Shown here piece after piece: positions 8,387 through 16,127 of a stretch of 31,473 nucleotides of DNA. This DNA comes from Aphodosoma sp045658305 (GTDB taxonomy: Bacteria > Bacteroidota > Bacteroidia > Bacteroidales > Paludibacteraceae), in assembly GCA_045658305.1 (NCBI GenBank), contig JAZOUT010000146.1, positions 1-31,473 of the forward strand, read 5' to 3'. The number at the start of each line of letters is the position of its first letter. The first letter of the stretch is position 1. Position numbers and translations under genes: made by a program. The notes beneath the pieces are model-generated. The model was given only the letters and a program-made list of their open reading frames with translations. It was not told the origin of the DNA and searched no databases.

Positions 8387-8426
8387 AAGTACATATTATC
8401 AACTTGCAAACATAAAATATGTACTT
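8387..8426. repeat. 11-bp inverted repeat past the phoH stop
   Basis: Arms AAGTACATATT (8387-8397) and AATATGTACTT (8416-8426) enclose 18 bases. The core and the position, next to the stop codon of one minus-strand gene and upstream of the next, match the repeat at 282-348. Read on the minus strand, the downstream arm runs into TACTTCTG (8391-8384), one mismatch from the -7 consensus, so it may double as the transporter promoter. Confidence 0.6.
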
Positions 8427-8432
8427 ATGATA

Positions 8433-9368
8433 TTAGTGTTTATTATAGGCATCTACGATGCGTTGAACGAGTTTGTGACGCACAATATCTTTTTGATTAA
8501 AGTGTACAAATCCAATGCCTTTAATATCTTTCAACACCTCCATAGCATCTTTCAGGCCAGACTTTTGTTGAGGCGGGAGGTCTATTTGAGTCATATCGCC
8601 TGTAATAATCATCTTTGACCCTAATCCCATACGAGTGAGGAACATCTTAATTTGCTGAACTGATGTATTTTGCGCCTCATCGAGAATAATAATAGCATCG
8701 CTCAATGTACGACCACGCATAAATGCAAGTGGAGCAATTTGTATTGTTTTATTTGTCATATACTCAGCCAATTTAGCTGGCGGAATCATATCTTCCAACG
8801 CATCATAAAGCGGTTGAAGATATGGGTCAATCTTATCTTTCATATCGCCAGGAAGGAAACCCAATTTCTCCCCTGCCTCCACAGCAGGACGGCTAAGTAT
8901 AATCTTCTTTACTTCCTTATTTTTCAATGCTCTAACAGCAAGGGCTATAGCAGTATATGTCTTACCCGAACCTGCAGGTCCTATAGCAAACAACAGGTCG
9001 TTTTTCTTATATTCCTCAACAAGCAAACGTTGATTGGCAGTACGTGCGCGCACTTCTTTGCCACCTACACCATGTAGTATAAGATTATCTACTTTGACTT
9101 CAGGTATTTCATTGCCTTTGATAGTTTCGAGTACAGTTTCTTCGGTCAATATATTAGTTTTTGCGGCTTGTATCATCAATCTATCAATAATCTTGCCAAG
9201 ATTCTCCACCTCAGCCTCATTCTCGCCCGAAAGTTTCATCATACGACCACGTGCCACGATTTTCACTTTAGGACATAGGTCTTTTATCAAACGGATATTA
9301 GTATTGTTGACACCATAAAAAATAGTGGTGTCGAGTTCTTCAAGTAGTTCTTTTACTATTTCAGTCAT
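8433..9368 (-). CDS. phoH: PhoH family ATPase
   Basis: A 311-residue cytoplasmic nucleotide-binding protein of the PhoH/YbeZ type. An N-terminal KH-like region (about 20-85) precedes the P-loop GPAGSGKT at 130-137, and the Walker B segment IIILDEAQN ends near 234. The motif FMRGRTLSDA just before Walker B is typical of PhoH. Relatives act with YbeY in rRNA processing and ribosome quality control; that role is known for the family and not shown here. It lies 87 bases after glyA, beyond a terminator hairpin, and no clear promoter of its own was found, so partial read-through from glyA is possible. Confidence 0.93.
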   Translation of the reverse strand: MTEIVKELLEELDTTIFYGVNNTNIRLIKDLCPKVKIVARGRMMKLSGENEAEVENLGKIIDRLMIQAAKTNILTEETVLETIKGNEIPEVKVDNLILHGVGGKEVRARTANQRLLVEEYKKNDLLFAIGPAGSGKTYTAIALAVRALKNKEVKKIILSRPAVEAGEKLGFLPGDMKDKIDPYLQPLYDALEDMIPPAKLAEYMTNKTIQIAPLAFMRGRTLSDAIIILDEAQNTSVQQIKMFLTRMGLGSKMIITGDMTQIDLPPQQKSGLKDAMEVLKDIKGIGFVHFNQKDIVRHKLVQRIVDAYNKH

Positions 9369-9381
9369 AATTTAGATATAA

Positions 9382-9435
9382 AAAGACAAAAGAACATAAT
9401 ATCATAAATTGATATGCTTATGTTCTTCTGTCTTT
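9382..9435 (-). terminator. Terminator hairpin downstream of glyA
   Basis: An 18-base arm (9382-9399, AAAGACAAAAGAACATAA) pairs with 9418-9435 at 17 of 18 positions, with TATCA/TGATA inside. On the minus strand the stem ends in a T-rich tail. It lies 21 bases past the glyA stop. Confidence 0.75.
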
Positions 9436-9455
9436 AATATTATATGATTAACGAA

Positions 9456-10736
9456 TTACCACGCAAACAATGGGTATTTAACCATCATTTCGTTTACTTC
9501 TTTACGAACTGCTGCGATAACAGCTTCGTCTTCAGGAGCATTGAGCACGCGGTCGATAAGGTCAACGATGATAGGCATAACGTCTTCTTTCACACCACGA
9601 GTAGTGATGGCAGGAGTACCGAAGCGGAGACCTGAAGTTTGGAATGGGCTACGAGAGTCGAATGGCACCATGTTTTTGTTAGTAGTGATGTCAGCAGCAA
9701 CGAGTGCTTTTTCAGCCACTTTACCTGTCAATTCAGGGAATTTAGTGCGAAGGTCAACAAGCATAGAGTGGTTATCTGTACCGCCAGAAACGATTTTGTA
9801 ACCTTTAGCCATGAATGCATCTGCAAGAGCAGCAGCATTTTTCTTCACTTGGAGTTGATATTCTTTGAATTCAGGTTGAAGAGCTTCACCGAATGCAACT
9901 GCTTTAGCAGCGATTACGTGTTCAAGTGGACCACCTTGTACACCTGGGAATACAGCTGAATCCAACAAAGCAGACATCATTTTCACTTCGCCCTTAGGAG
10001 TAGTTTTACCCCATGGGTTAGGGAAGTCTTTACCCATCAAGATGATACCACCACGTGGGCCACGGAGAGTTTTGTGAGTAGTAGAAGTTACGATGTGAGC
10101 GTGTTTAACTGGGTTTTCGAGGAGACCAGCAGCGATAAGACCTGCAGGGTGAGCCATATCCACCATAAAGATAGCGCCGATTTCGTCAGCTACTTTACGG
10201 ATACGAGCATAATCCCATTCGCGAGAGTAAGCAGAAGCACCAGCAACGATGAGTTTTGGTTTGTTTTCGCGAGCAACACGTTCGAGTTGGTCATAATCTA
10301 CGCGACCATCTTCTTCTTTTACACTATATTCGAGGGCTTTGTAGTTGATACCCGACATGTTAACAGGAGAACCGTGAGAGAGGTGACCACCGTGAGAAAG
10401 GTTGAGACCGAGGAAAGTATCGCCAACGTTGAGAACAGCCATAAATACAGCCATATTAGCTTGAGCACCAGAGTGAGGTTGTACGTTAGCCCATTCAGCG
10501 CCGAAGAGTTCTTTAAGACGGTTGATAGCGATGTTTTCTGATTGGTCAACCACTTCGCAACCACCATAGTAGCGTTTGCCAGGATAACCTTCAGCATATT
10601 TGTTAGTCATTACAGAACCCATAGCTTGCATTACTTGCTCACTAACAAAGTTTTCAGAAGCAATCAACTCAATACCTTTAAGTTGACGTTGTTTTTCTTG
10701 TTCGATTAAATCGAAAATTTGATTGTCTTTTTTCAT
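9456..10736 (-). CDS. glyA: Serine hydroxymethyltransferase
   Basis: PLP enzyme that converts serine and tetrahydrofolate to glycine and 5,10-methylenetetrahydrofolate, the main one-carbon source for purine, thymidylate and methionine synthesis. The 426 residues match the bacterial family. Visible are ELIASENF near the start, QPHSGAQAN at about 86-94, the aspartate of VDMAHPAG near 193, and the PLP lysine K222 in TSTTHKTLRGPRGG. It is placed behind a -7 element of its own, with a terminator after it. Confidence 0.98.
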   Translation of the reverse strand: MKKDNQIFDLIEQEKQRQLKGIELIASENFVSEQVMQAMGSVMTNKYAEGYPGKRYYGGCEVVDQSENIAINRLKELFGAEWANVQPHSGAQANMAVFMAVLNVGDTFLGLNLSHGGHLSHGSPVNMSGINYKALEYSVKEEDGRVDYDQLERVARENKPKLIVAGASAYSREWDYARIRKVADEIGAIFMVDMAHPAGLIAAGLLENPVKHAHIVTSTTHKTLRGPRGGIILMGKDFPNPWGKTTPKGEVKMMSALLDSAVFPGVQGGPLEHVIAAKAVAFGEALQPEFKEYQLQVKKNAAALADAFMAKGYKIVSGGTDNHSMLVDLRTKFPELTGKVAEKALVAADITTNKNMVPFDSRSPFQTSGLRFGTPAITTRGVKEDVMPIIVDLIDRVLNAPEDEAVIAAVRKEVNEMMVKYPLFAW

Positions 10737-10797
10737 TTTTCAATTAATATTTAAGGTAAAATAATAATCTGTTTCGAGGTTACAAACAAACCAAGCG

Positions 10798-10805
10798 CAA
10801 AGGTA
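10798..10805 (-). promoter_or_regulatory. Likely -7 element of glyA
   Basis: TACCTTTG on the minus strand, a full match to TAnnTTTG, 61 bases before the start codon. No good -33 TTG is seen at the expected distance. Confidence 0.55.
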
Positions 10806-11030
10806 CAAAAAAAAATTGAAACTTTATAATTAAAAATCATTTTTTTGCTTATACACAGAAAGCATCAATCAACAATGCCTATTTTTTTATATCAATACCC
10901 CCCAAAAATAGAATTTACACCTAACCATAATCAACATGCAAGCATACTACTCTTTAGTAAAGTGACATTTTTTAGTTAAGGGCAAGGAGCATAAAATAAG
11001 AAGTAGGGATGTTTAAAGTTTGCTCGATAG
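10806..11030. other. Intergenic stretch with no recognised gene
   Basis: AT-rich spacer between the divergent glyA promoter and the leader RNA promoter. It holds no open frame with a plausible start and no clear hairpin; the only structure nearby is the 11-bp repeat array that follows it. Confidence 0.5.
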
Positions 11031-11106
11031 TATATTTATAATATATTTATAGTATATTTATAGTATATTTATAATATATTTATCATATATTTATAGTATA
11101 TTATAG
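11031..11106. repeat. Tandem array of an 11-bp AT unit, about 7 copies
   Basis: Units of the form TATATTTATAG or TATATTTATAA are repeated head to tail with single-base variants (one TATATTTATCA), the last one shortened. The period is close to one helical turn. It lies about 80 bases upstream of the -33 element of the leader RNA promoter. Confidence 0.85.
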
Positions 11107-11184
11107 TTAGGGAAAGATAAGAAATAAGAAAATTATCGAAAACGCAAATAACACAAAGGGTATAAAAAAAATCCACTTTACCAC

Positions 11185-11215
11185 TTGCACACCTCAAAAC
11201 AAATCACTACCTTTG
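11185..11215 (+). promoter_or_regulatory. Promoter of the leader RNA and BspA-like gene
   Basis: TTG at 11185-11187, a 20-base spacer, then TACCTTTG at 11208-11215. It is followed by CACCGACATA. The second leader copy has the same spacing, the same -7 element and a nearly identical following sequence (CACTTGACATA). Confidence 0.82.
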
Positions 11216-11219
11216 CACC

Positions 11220-11430
11220 GACATAGACCGAGTAGCGTTCTTGGTCACCCAGTAAAGCATTTTTGCTTCATTCTTTCTATTTACAAAGTTTTGGCGAATT
11301 TTTTGAATCTGAAAGGATAAGTTAAAAGATGCCCATTGTTGCATATACAGCGTGGGCTTAACTTATTCGTAGATTCAAGGTCACGCCAAAACACCCGTAA
11401 ATAGCGAGAAAGTTAAGTTCTCGCTTTTTT
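11220..11430 (+). ncRNA. Structured leader RNA, copy 1 (cis-regulatory candidate)
   Basis: Helices seen: 5' hairpin 11226-11232/11240-11246; AAGCA/TGCTT hairpin 11255-11259/11264-11268; P1 CTATTTAC 11277-11284 with GTAAATAG 11397-11404; P2 TTTTGGCG 11289-11296 with CGCCAAAA 11384-11391; P3 TGAATCT 11304-11310 with AGATTCA 11371-11377; P4 GGATAAGTT 11315-11323 with AACTTATTC 11360-11368; P5 GCCCA 11331-11335 with TGGGC 11353-11357. A final hairpin (AGCGAGAA/TTCTCGCT, 11403-11425) is followed by six Ts, like a terminator. Copy 2 at 24249-24454 keeps P1 to P5 with compensating changes. The gene start follows 32 bases later. It may be a riboswitch, an attenuator or an sRNA ended at the T-run. I do not recognise a known family. 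Confidence 0.8.
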
Positions 11431-11457
11431 ATGTATAATCCTAAAATATTTACTAAT

Positions 11458-13326
11458 ATGAAAAAAACTCTACTCCTTTTTGTTGTTTTATTTATAACAA
11501 CAATGGCATTTGCTTATGATATCGAAATTGATGGCATTTATTACAACCTTGATCATAACAATAAAATAGCTGAGGTAACGGATCGAGATCAATATAGTAT
11601 TTACAATTATTATGGAGATATCACTATTCCAGAAAAAATAACCTACAACGCCACTGAATATAGCGTTACTTCTATTGGAAATGGAGCATTTCGTAATAGC
11701 GAATATCTTACATCTATAATAATACCTAATAGTGTAATTTCAATCGGAAGTCAAGCGTTTGATAATTGTACCTCCCTCACATCTATCACAATTCCTAATA
11801 GTGTTACTTCGATTGACTACCATGCTTTTTATTATTGTACATCTCTAAAATCCATCACAATACCTAATAGTATTACTTCGATTGACAACTATGCTTTTTA
11901 TTGTTGTGCATCTCTTACATCCATAACAATCCCTAACAGTGTAACTTCAATTGGACATTCTGCTTTTTATGATTGTACATCTCTAAAATCCATCACAATA
12001 CCTAATAGCGTTACTTCTATTGGAGATGGTGCATTTTATGGCACTCCATGGTTAAACAATCAACCGGATGGATGTATCTATATTAATAGTTGTTTATATA
12101 AATACAAAGGTGAAATGCCAGAAAATACTCATATTGATATAAAAGAAGGTACAAATCAAATTTGTAATTATGCATTTTCAAATTGTTCGTCCCTTACATC
12201 CATCACAATCCCTAATAGCGTTACTTCGATTGAAAGTTCTGCATTTTCTTATTGTACATCTCTAACATCCATAACAATACCTAATAGCGTGACTTCTATT
12301 GGAGATCATGCATTTTCTGATTGTACATCTCTAAAATCTATCTCTATTCCTAATAGTGTTACTTCTATTGGAGAAGGTGCATTTTCTTGGTGCTCATCTC
12401 TTACATCTATTACCATACCTAATAACATAACAAAAATTGAATATGGTGCATTTTATTATTGCGACTCTCTAACATCAATACAATGGAATGCTAAAAAATA
12501 TACTTATAACCATAGTAGTTCTTTTCTACAAACAAGTAAAATAACATCATTTACTTTTGGTGATAGTGTTGAATATATATCTGGATATATATGTTATGAC
12601 ATGAGTAAATTAACATCAATTACAATACCAAATTCAGTAATAGAAATTAGTTCTCACGCATTTGAAGATTGCTATAAACTACGCACAGTAAAAATTGGTA
12701 AATCTATTGAAACAATAGGAAAAAATGCATTTGCTGGATGTACTGCCCTATACTCGATAGGTGTAGATGCTATTATTCCTCCAATCATAGACCCAACAAC
12801 ATTTACCGATGTTTCACGCACAGCACAAATTAAAGTGCCATGCAATGCTATAGCAGCTTACCAAGCATCTAACTATTGGAATGATTTTACAAATTATATC
12901 GAAACGCCATATTCACTAATTGTTGTTTCTAACGACAATACTATGGGTAATGCAATTGTTGTCAAACAACCTACTTGTCAAGACATCACAGCACAAGTGC
13001 AAGCTCAAGCTTTGCCAGGCTACGAATTCGTGAAATGGAGTGATGGTTTCACTGAAAATCCACATACTATCTACGTAACAAGCGATACAACAATCACAGC
13101 AGAGTTTAGAGTTGCATCTACTCCTGTAGAAAATATTTTCAATAGTCAAATTAGTTTTTACACAACAGATGGTAGACTCCACATTGAAGGCGCAACAACC
13201 GAAAACTATCACATCCTTGATGCAGCAGGTCGCCTAATCTACTCTGGCAATGCCACTACTCTCACCCTCCCACGAGGCATTTACCTTATCACAATGGGTG
13301 GCGAAGTGGAAAAAATAGTGTTATAA
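11458..13326 (+). CDS. BspA-like leucine-rich repeat surface protein
   Basis: I place the start at 11458 (MKKTLLLFVVLF) because it gives a proper signal peptide; the frame is open from 11431, but that ATG overlaps the leader hairpin T-run. The product is 622 residues. After the signal peptide come about 14 BspA-type (LRR_5) repeats of 23 residues, consensus CTSLTSITIPNSVTSIGxxAF, over residues about 62-440. A divergent InlB-type repeat follows at about 485-552 (ALPGYEFVKWSDGF). A short T9SS-type C-terminal domain at about 556-622 closes it (ITFxxTDGRLHIEG-like start, ending RGIYLITMGGEVEKIVL). BspA-like proteins act in adhesion to host proteins or other bacteria; the ligand is unknown here. 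Repeats are also near-identical in DNA, so copy number may vary. Confidence 0.88.
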   Translation: MKKTLLLFVVLFITTMAFAYDIEIDGIYYNLDHNNKIAEVTDRDQYSIYNYYGDITIPEKITYNATEYSVTSIGNGAFRNSEYLTSIIIPNSVISIGSQAFDNCTSLTSITIPNSVTSIDYHAFYYCTSLKSITIPNSITSIDNYAFYCCASLTSITIPNSVTSIGHSAFYDCTSLKSITIPNSVTSIGDGAFYGTPWLNNQPDGCIYINSCLYKYKGEMPENTHIDIKEGTNQICNYAFSNCSSLTSITIPNSVTSIESSAFSYCTSLTSITIPNSVTSIGDHAFSDCTSLKSISIPNSVTSIGEGAFSWCSSLTSITIPNNITKIEYGAFYYCDSLTSIQWNAKKYTYNHSSSFLQTSKITSFTFGDSVEYISGYICYDMSKLTSITIPNSVIEISSHAFEDCYKLRTVKIGKSIETIGKNAFAGCTALYSIGVDAIIPPIIDPTTFTDVSRTAQIKVPCNAIAAYQASNYWNDFTNYIETPYSLIVVSNDNTMGNAIVVKQPTCQDITAQVQAQALPGYEFVKWSDGFTENPHTIYVTSDTTITAEFRVASTPVENIFNSQISFYTTDGRLHIEGATTENYHILDAAGRLIYSGNATTLTLPRGIYLITMGGEVEKIVL

Positions 13327-13381
13327 CGACCATATTAGTTGTGTCGATAGGCAAAGGGTGTTTTTGCCCCTTCGGGTCATC

Positions 13382-13402
13382 GGACGCACGAGCCGTGCGT
13401 CC
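13382..13402. repeat. REP-like palindrome, copy 1
   Basis: Arms GGACGCACG and CGTGCGTCC enclose AGC. The flanks CGG before and CTACT after are shared with the copy at 24539-24559. It sits just upstream of the bidirectional terminator hairpin at 13416. Confidence 0.85.
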
Positions 13403-13415
13403 CTACTATAAAATA

Positions 13416-13453
13416 AAAAAAGAGATACATCACTCACGATGTATCTCTTTTTT
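13416..13453. terminator. Bidirectional terminator between the BspA-like gene and the DUF389 gene
   Basis: Arms AAAAAAGAGATACAT (13416-13430) and ATGTATCTCTTTTTT (13439-13453) pair perfectly around an 8-base loop. T-runs on both strands suit termination of the plus-strand BspA-like gene and of the minus-strand DUF389 gene. Confidence 0.9.
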
Positions 13454-13473
13454 AACAATTTACATAAATACAA

Positions 13474-14214
13474 TTATTCTATATTCTTCGATATTATGTC
13501 GAGTTTGTCGGTTTTGAGGCGGACTTTCAACCAGTTAGACAAGTGTTGATATTCATCATTGGTTGGTTGTTGAGTCCAATTGATATTTAATGTAGGGATT
13601 GTGTCAGTCTTATTATTTTGTACGTTAAACTTCACGGCTTTTGCCATAGAAATATCGTGTATGTGAGGGTAAAGGACTGATAATTCGTATGCAAGTTGCT
13701 CGGCTGTTACTTGTGCACGTGTTTGTTCTAAAACTATCTGCTGACGCAACTCTTGTATTAAAGAATCTTTTTGCTCGATAGTACGGTCTTTGTCTTCAAT
13801 GAAATCTTGCAACATCTTGGCTTGAGTGCCAACATCGAGCGAAGCTCCTCCTGCCTGACGAATGGTCAATTTGGTATTTTTCAAGCCCATATCTTCCATA
13901 CGTTTTTGCAACACGGCAACTTGCTCAGAAGTCAAAGGTTCGCCAACAAGTGAAATAGCAATTTCGTTACCTTTGCTTGAAAATGTGCGTTTTTGTGAAA
14001 TTATCTGCACGTTTTGCATCACAGGATTAGTCTGTATATCATTTACATACTTTATTGCATCATTATCGAAATAGGTTTCGCGAACTACATTGATGGCAAT
14101 AAAAACAGAAGGGACAAGCACCACAATAGTAAATATAGCTATACCACGATGCACTTTGCGCTCGGTTGCTGGGTCAAGAAATTTCTTACGTGGGAAATGC
14201 AAGTAGCGCACCAT
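13474..14214 (-). CDS. DUF389 membrane protein, C-terminal part (split gene)
   Basis: 246 residues if translation starts at the ATG at 14214 (MVRYLHFPRKKFLD). This is the natural continuation of the 14219-14854 product: the basic VRYLHFPRKK stretch follows the last helix of the DUF389 core, then one more membrane helix (IFTIVVLVPSVFIAINVV). A soluble region with a predicted coiled segment (DFIEDKDRTIEQKDSLIQEL) and a C-terminal domain follow. The frame is +1 relative to the upstream part. The upstream stop TAA is 4 bases before this ATG, so restart after termination is possible. Otherwise one inserted base has split the gene, or it is a sequencing or assembly error. Confidence 0.75.
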   Translation of the reverse strand: MVRYLHFPRKKFLDPATERKVHRGIAIFTIVVLVPSVFIAINVVRETYFDNDAIKYVNDIQTNPVMQNVQIISQKRTFSSKGNEIAISLVGEPLTSEQVAVLQKRMEDMGLKNTKLTIRQAGGASLDVGTQAKMLQDFIEDKDRTIEQKDSLIQELRQQIVLEQTRAQVTAEQLAYELSVLYPHIHDISMAKAVKFNVQNNKTDTIPTLNINWTQQPTNDEYQHLSNWLKVRLKTDKLDIISKNIE

Positions 14215-14218
14215 TAAA

Positions 14219-14854
14219 TTAGGTTGCCAATGCAATAAAAAAAGCATTGATAAAAAAGAGATAGAATGCGCCAAAGAAATATATAAACTGACTAGTGCCA
14301 AGCCCATAACCTGCAGTGCAAAGCGGTGGCATTAAAGCTGTTGCAATCGCTACTCCACTGACAACCGTAACTTTTTCTTGCTTGCGAGATGCTGCCAAAA
14401 TGCCTGCCAATCCACCGAAGAATGCAATAAATACATCGTAGATAGTTGGTTTAGTACGTGCCAATAATTCGGATTGCGCATCGCTCAATGGCGAAATCAA
14501 AAAATAAAAACTTGATGCCACAAGCGAAATAACAATCATTATAAACAAGTTTTTCAACGACTTACGCAACAATTCGCCATCTGAGATACCAATAGACAAA
14601 CCTAAGCCCATGATAGGTCCCATAAGTGGCGAAACCAACATGGCACCAATAATTACGGCTGTAGAATTGACATTCAAACCTACTGACGCTATAATAATTG
14701 CAAAAAATAATACCCAGACATTGTCAGCTCGGAACTCAACTCCTTTGGATATATTAGCAATCGTAGTTTCGGAATCGGTATCTTCGGCAATACTTGCAAG
14801 AGATTTGAGATACAACCAAATCTCTTTGATTATCTGTAATAAACGTTCTTTCAT
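14219..14854 (-). CDS. DUF389 family membrane protein, N-terminal part (split gene)
   Basis: 211 residues holding the DUF389 core, with about five hydrophobic segments and the signature region VIIGAMLVSPLMGPIMGLGL. It ends FFINAFFIALAT and then stops, where uninterrupted relatives go straight into the sequence seen in the next frame. Together the parts give about 457 residues, a length I expect for the intact Bacteroidota protein. Function is not established for this family. The gene is divergent from prfA; a TATCTTTG element at 14892-14885 is its likely -7 site. Confidence 0.8.
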   Translation of the reverse strand: MKERLLQIIKEIWLYLKSLASIAEDTDSETTIANISKGVEFRADNVWVLFFAIIIASVGLNVNSTAVIIGAMLVSPLMGPIMGLGLSIGISDGELLRKSLKNLFIMIVISLVASSFYFLISPLSDAQSELLARTKPTIYDVFIAFFGGLAGILAASRKQEKVTVVSGVAIATALMPPLCTAGYGLGTSQFIYFFGAFYLFFINAFFIALAT

Positions 14855-14884
14855 AATTTATTTTAATGCTAAATTCAACATTGG

Positions 14885-14892
14885 CAAAGATA
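14885..14892 (-). promoter_or_regulatory. Likely -7 element of the DUF389 gene
   Basis: TATCTTTG on the minus strand matches TAnnTTTG, 30 bases before the start codon. No clear -33 TTG at the right distance. Confidence 0.5.
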
Positions 14893-14916
14893 TAAAAAAA
14901 AGTTGAGAGCTAAGTA

Positions 14917-14947
14917 TTGAAGAGTTAAGATTTTTTTTGTAACTTTG
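14917..14947 (+). promoter_or_regulatory. Promoter of prfA
   Basis: TTG at 14917-14919, a 20-base spacer, and TAACTTTG at 14940-14947: a full match to the Bacteroidota consensus, about 50 bases before the prfA start. Confidence 0.75.
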
Positions 14948-15000
14948 TAAGTTGTCTAAAAATCTTGCAAATTGCAACTAACTACCTGTTAATAAAAATA

Positions 15001-16086
15001 ATGAATAATCAACTACTCAACCGACTTGAGGGTTTAAACGCCCGTTTTGAAGAAGTTTCTACTCTAATTACCGACCCTGCGGTAATTGCAGATATGAAAC
15101 GTTTCGTAAAACTCAATAAAGAATATAGCGATTTAGAAAAAATTCTTGCCAAACGCGACGAATATCGCCGTGTTCTAAATAATATCGAAGAGGCTAAAAC
15201 AATACTAAATACTGAAAATGACCCAGACCTTCGCGAAATGGCGAAAATGGAATTAGAAGATTTAGAACCACGAGTTGAACCATTAGAAGAGGAGATAAAA
15301 ATATTACTTATACCTGCCGATCCTGAAGATTCAAAAAACTGTACAGTAGAAATACGTGGTGGTACAGGTGGAGACGAGGCTGCTATATTTGCAGGCGACC
15401 TCTACCGTATGTACACAAAATATTGCGAACAAAAAGGTTGGCGCATTGAGGTTACTTCACTTACCGAAGGCACTGCAGGTGGTTACAAAGAGATTATTTT
15501 CAATGTGGCTGGCGATGGTGGCACATACGGAATCCTTAAATACGAATCTGGTGTACACCGCGTGCAACGCGTACCTCAAACCGAAACACAAGGACGTGTA
15601 CACACTTCTGCAGCAACCGTAGCAGTTCTCCCTGAAGCAGAAGAAGTCGACGTAGAAATCAATCCAGCTGACTTGGAATATCAAACTGCACGCTCATCTG
15701 GTGCAGGTGGACAAAATGTCAATAAAGTAGAAACTAAAGTGCAACTCACTCACAAACCTACAGGTATTATGATTCAATGTCAAGTAGCACGTTCTCAGTT
15801 GGCTAACCGCGAAATGGCATTACAAATGTTGCGTAATAAACTTTACGACATGGCTCTTCAAGAACACCTACAAGCAATTTCATCTCGCCGTAAAACAATG
15901 GTCAGCACAGGCGACCGTTCTGCTAAAATCCGCACATACAACTACCCTCAAGGTCGTATCACAGATCACCGCATCAACTACACAATCTACAACCTCGGAG
16001 CATTTATGGATGGTGACATACAAAACTGTATCGACCAACTCATAGTCGCAGAAAACGCCGAACGCATGAAAGAATCTGAAATGTAA
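15001..16086 (+). CDS. prfA: Peptide chain release factor 1
   Basis: Recognises UAA and UAG in the ribosomal A site and triggers peptide release. The 361 residues match RF1. The GGQ motif is at 236-238 in SSGAGGQNVNKVET, and the tripeptide anticodon position reads PQT (192-194) in VQRVPQTETQGR, of the RF1 PxT type and not the SPF of RF2. The acidic GGTGGDEAAIFA block is present at 120-131. I start at 15001 (MNNQLLNRLEGL) because the frame open from 14965 adds 12 non-homologous residues inside the leader. Transcribed alone from its own promoter and ended by the hairpin at 16092. Confidence 0.97.
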   Translation: MNNQLLNRLEGLNARFEEVSTLITDPAVIADMKRFVKLNKEYSDLEKILAKRDEYRRVLNNIEEAKTILNTENDPDLREMAKMELEDLEPRVEPLEEEIKILLIPADPEDSKNCTVEIRGGTGGDEAAIFAGDLYRMYTKYCEQKGWRIEVTSLTEGTAGGYKEIIFNVAGDGGTYGILKYESGVHRVQRVPQTETQGRVHTSAATVAVLPEAEEVDVEINPADLEYQTARSSGAGGQNVNKVETKVQLTHKPTGIMIQCQVARSQLANREMALQMLRNKLYDMALQEHLQAISSRRKTMVSTGDRSAKIRTYNYPQGRITDHRINYTIYNLGAFMDGDIQNCIDQLIVAENAERMKESEM

Positions 16087-16091
16087 AATAC

Positions 16092-16120
16092 AAAAAAATC
16101 TCCCGATGGGAGATTTTTTT
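16092..16120. terminator. Bidirectional terminator between prfA and the esterase gene
   Basis: Arms AAAAAAATCTCCC (16092-16104) and GGGAGATTTTTTT (16108-16120) pair perfectly around GAT. The T-runs serve prfA on the plus strand and the esterase operon on the minus strand. Confidence 0.93.
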
Positions 16121-16127
16121 GTATCAT

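Noticed and set aside
11220..11430. Leader RNA as 6S RNA, tmRNA or a group II intron piece
   Set aside because: Two copies each linked to a surface protein gene, no tmRNA tag frame, no intron domain V-like end and no tRNA-like part; the helix plan with a terminal terminator-like hairpin fits a cis-acting leader better.
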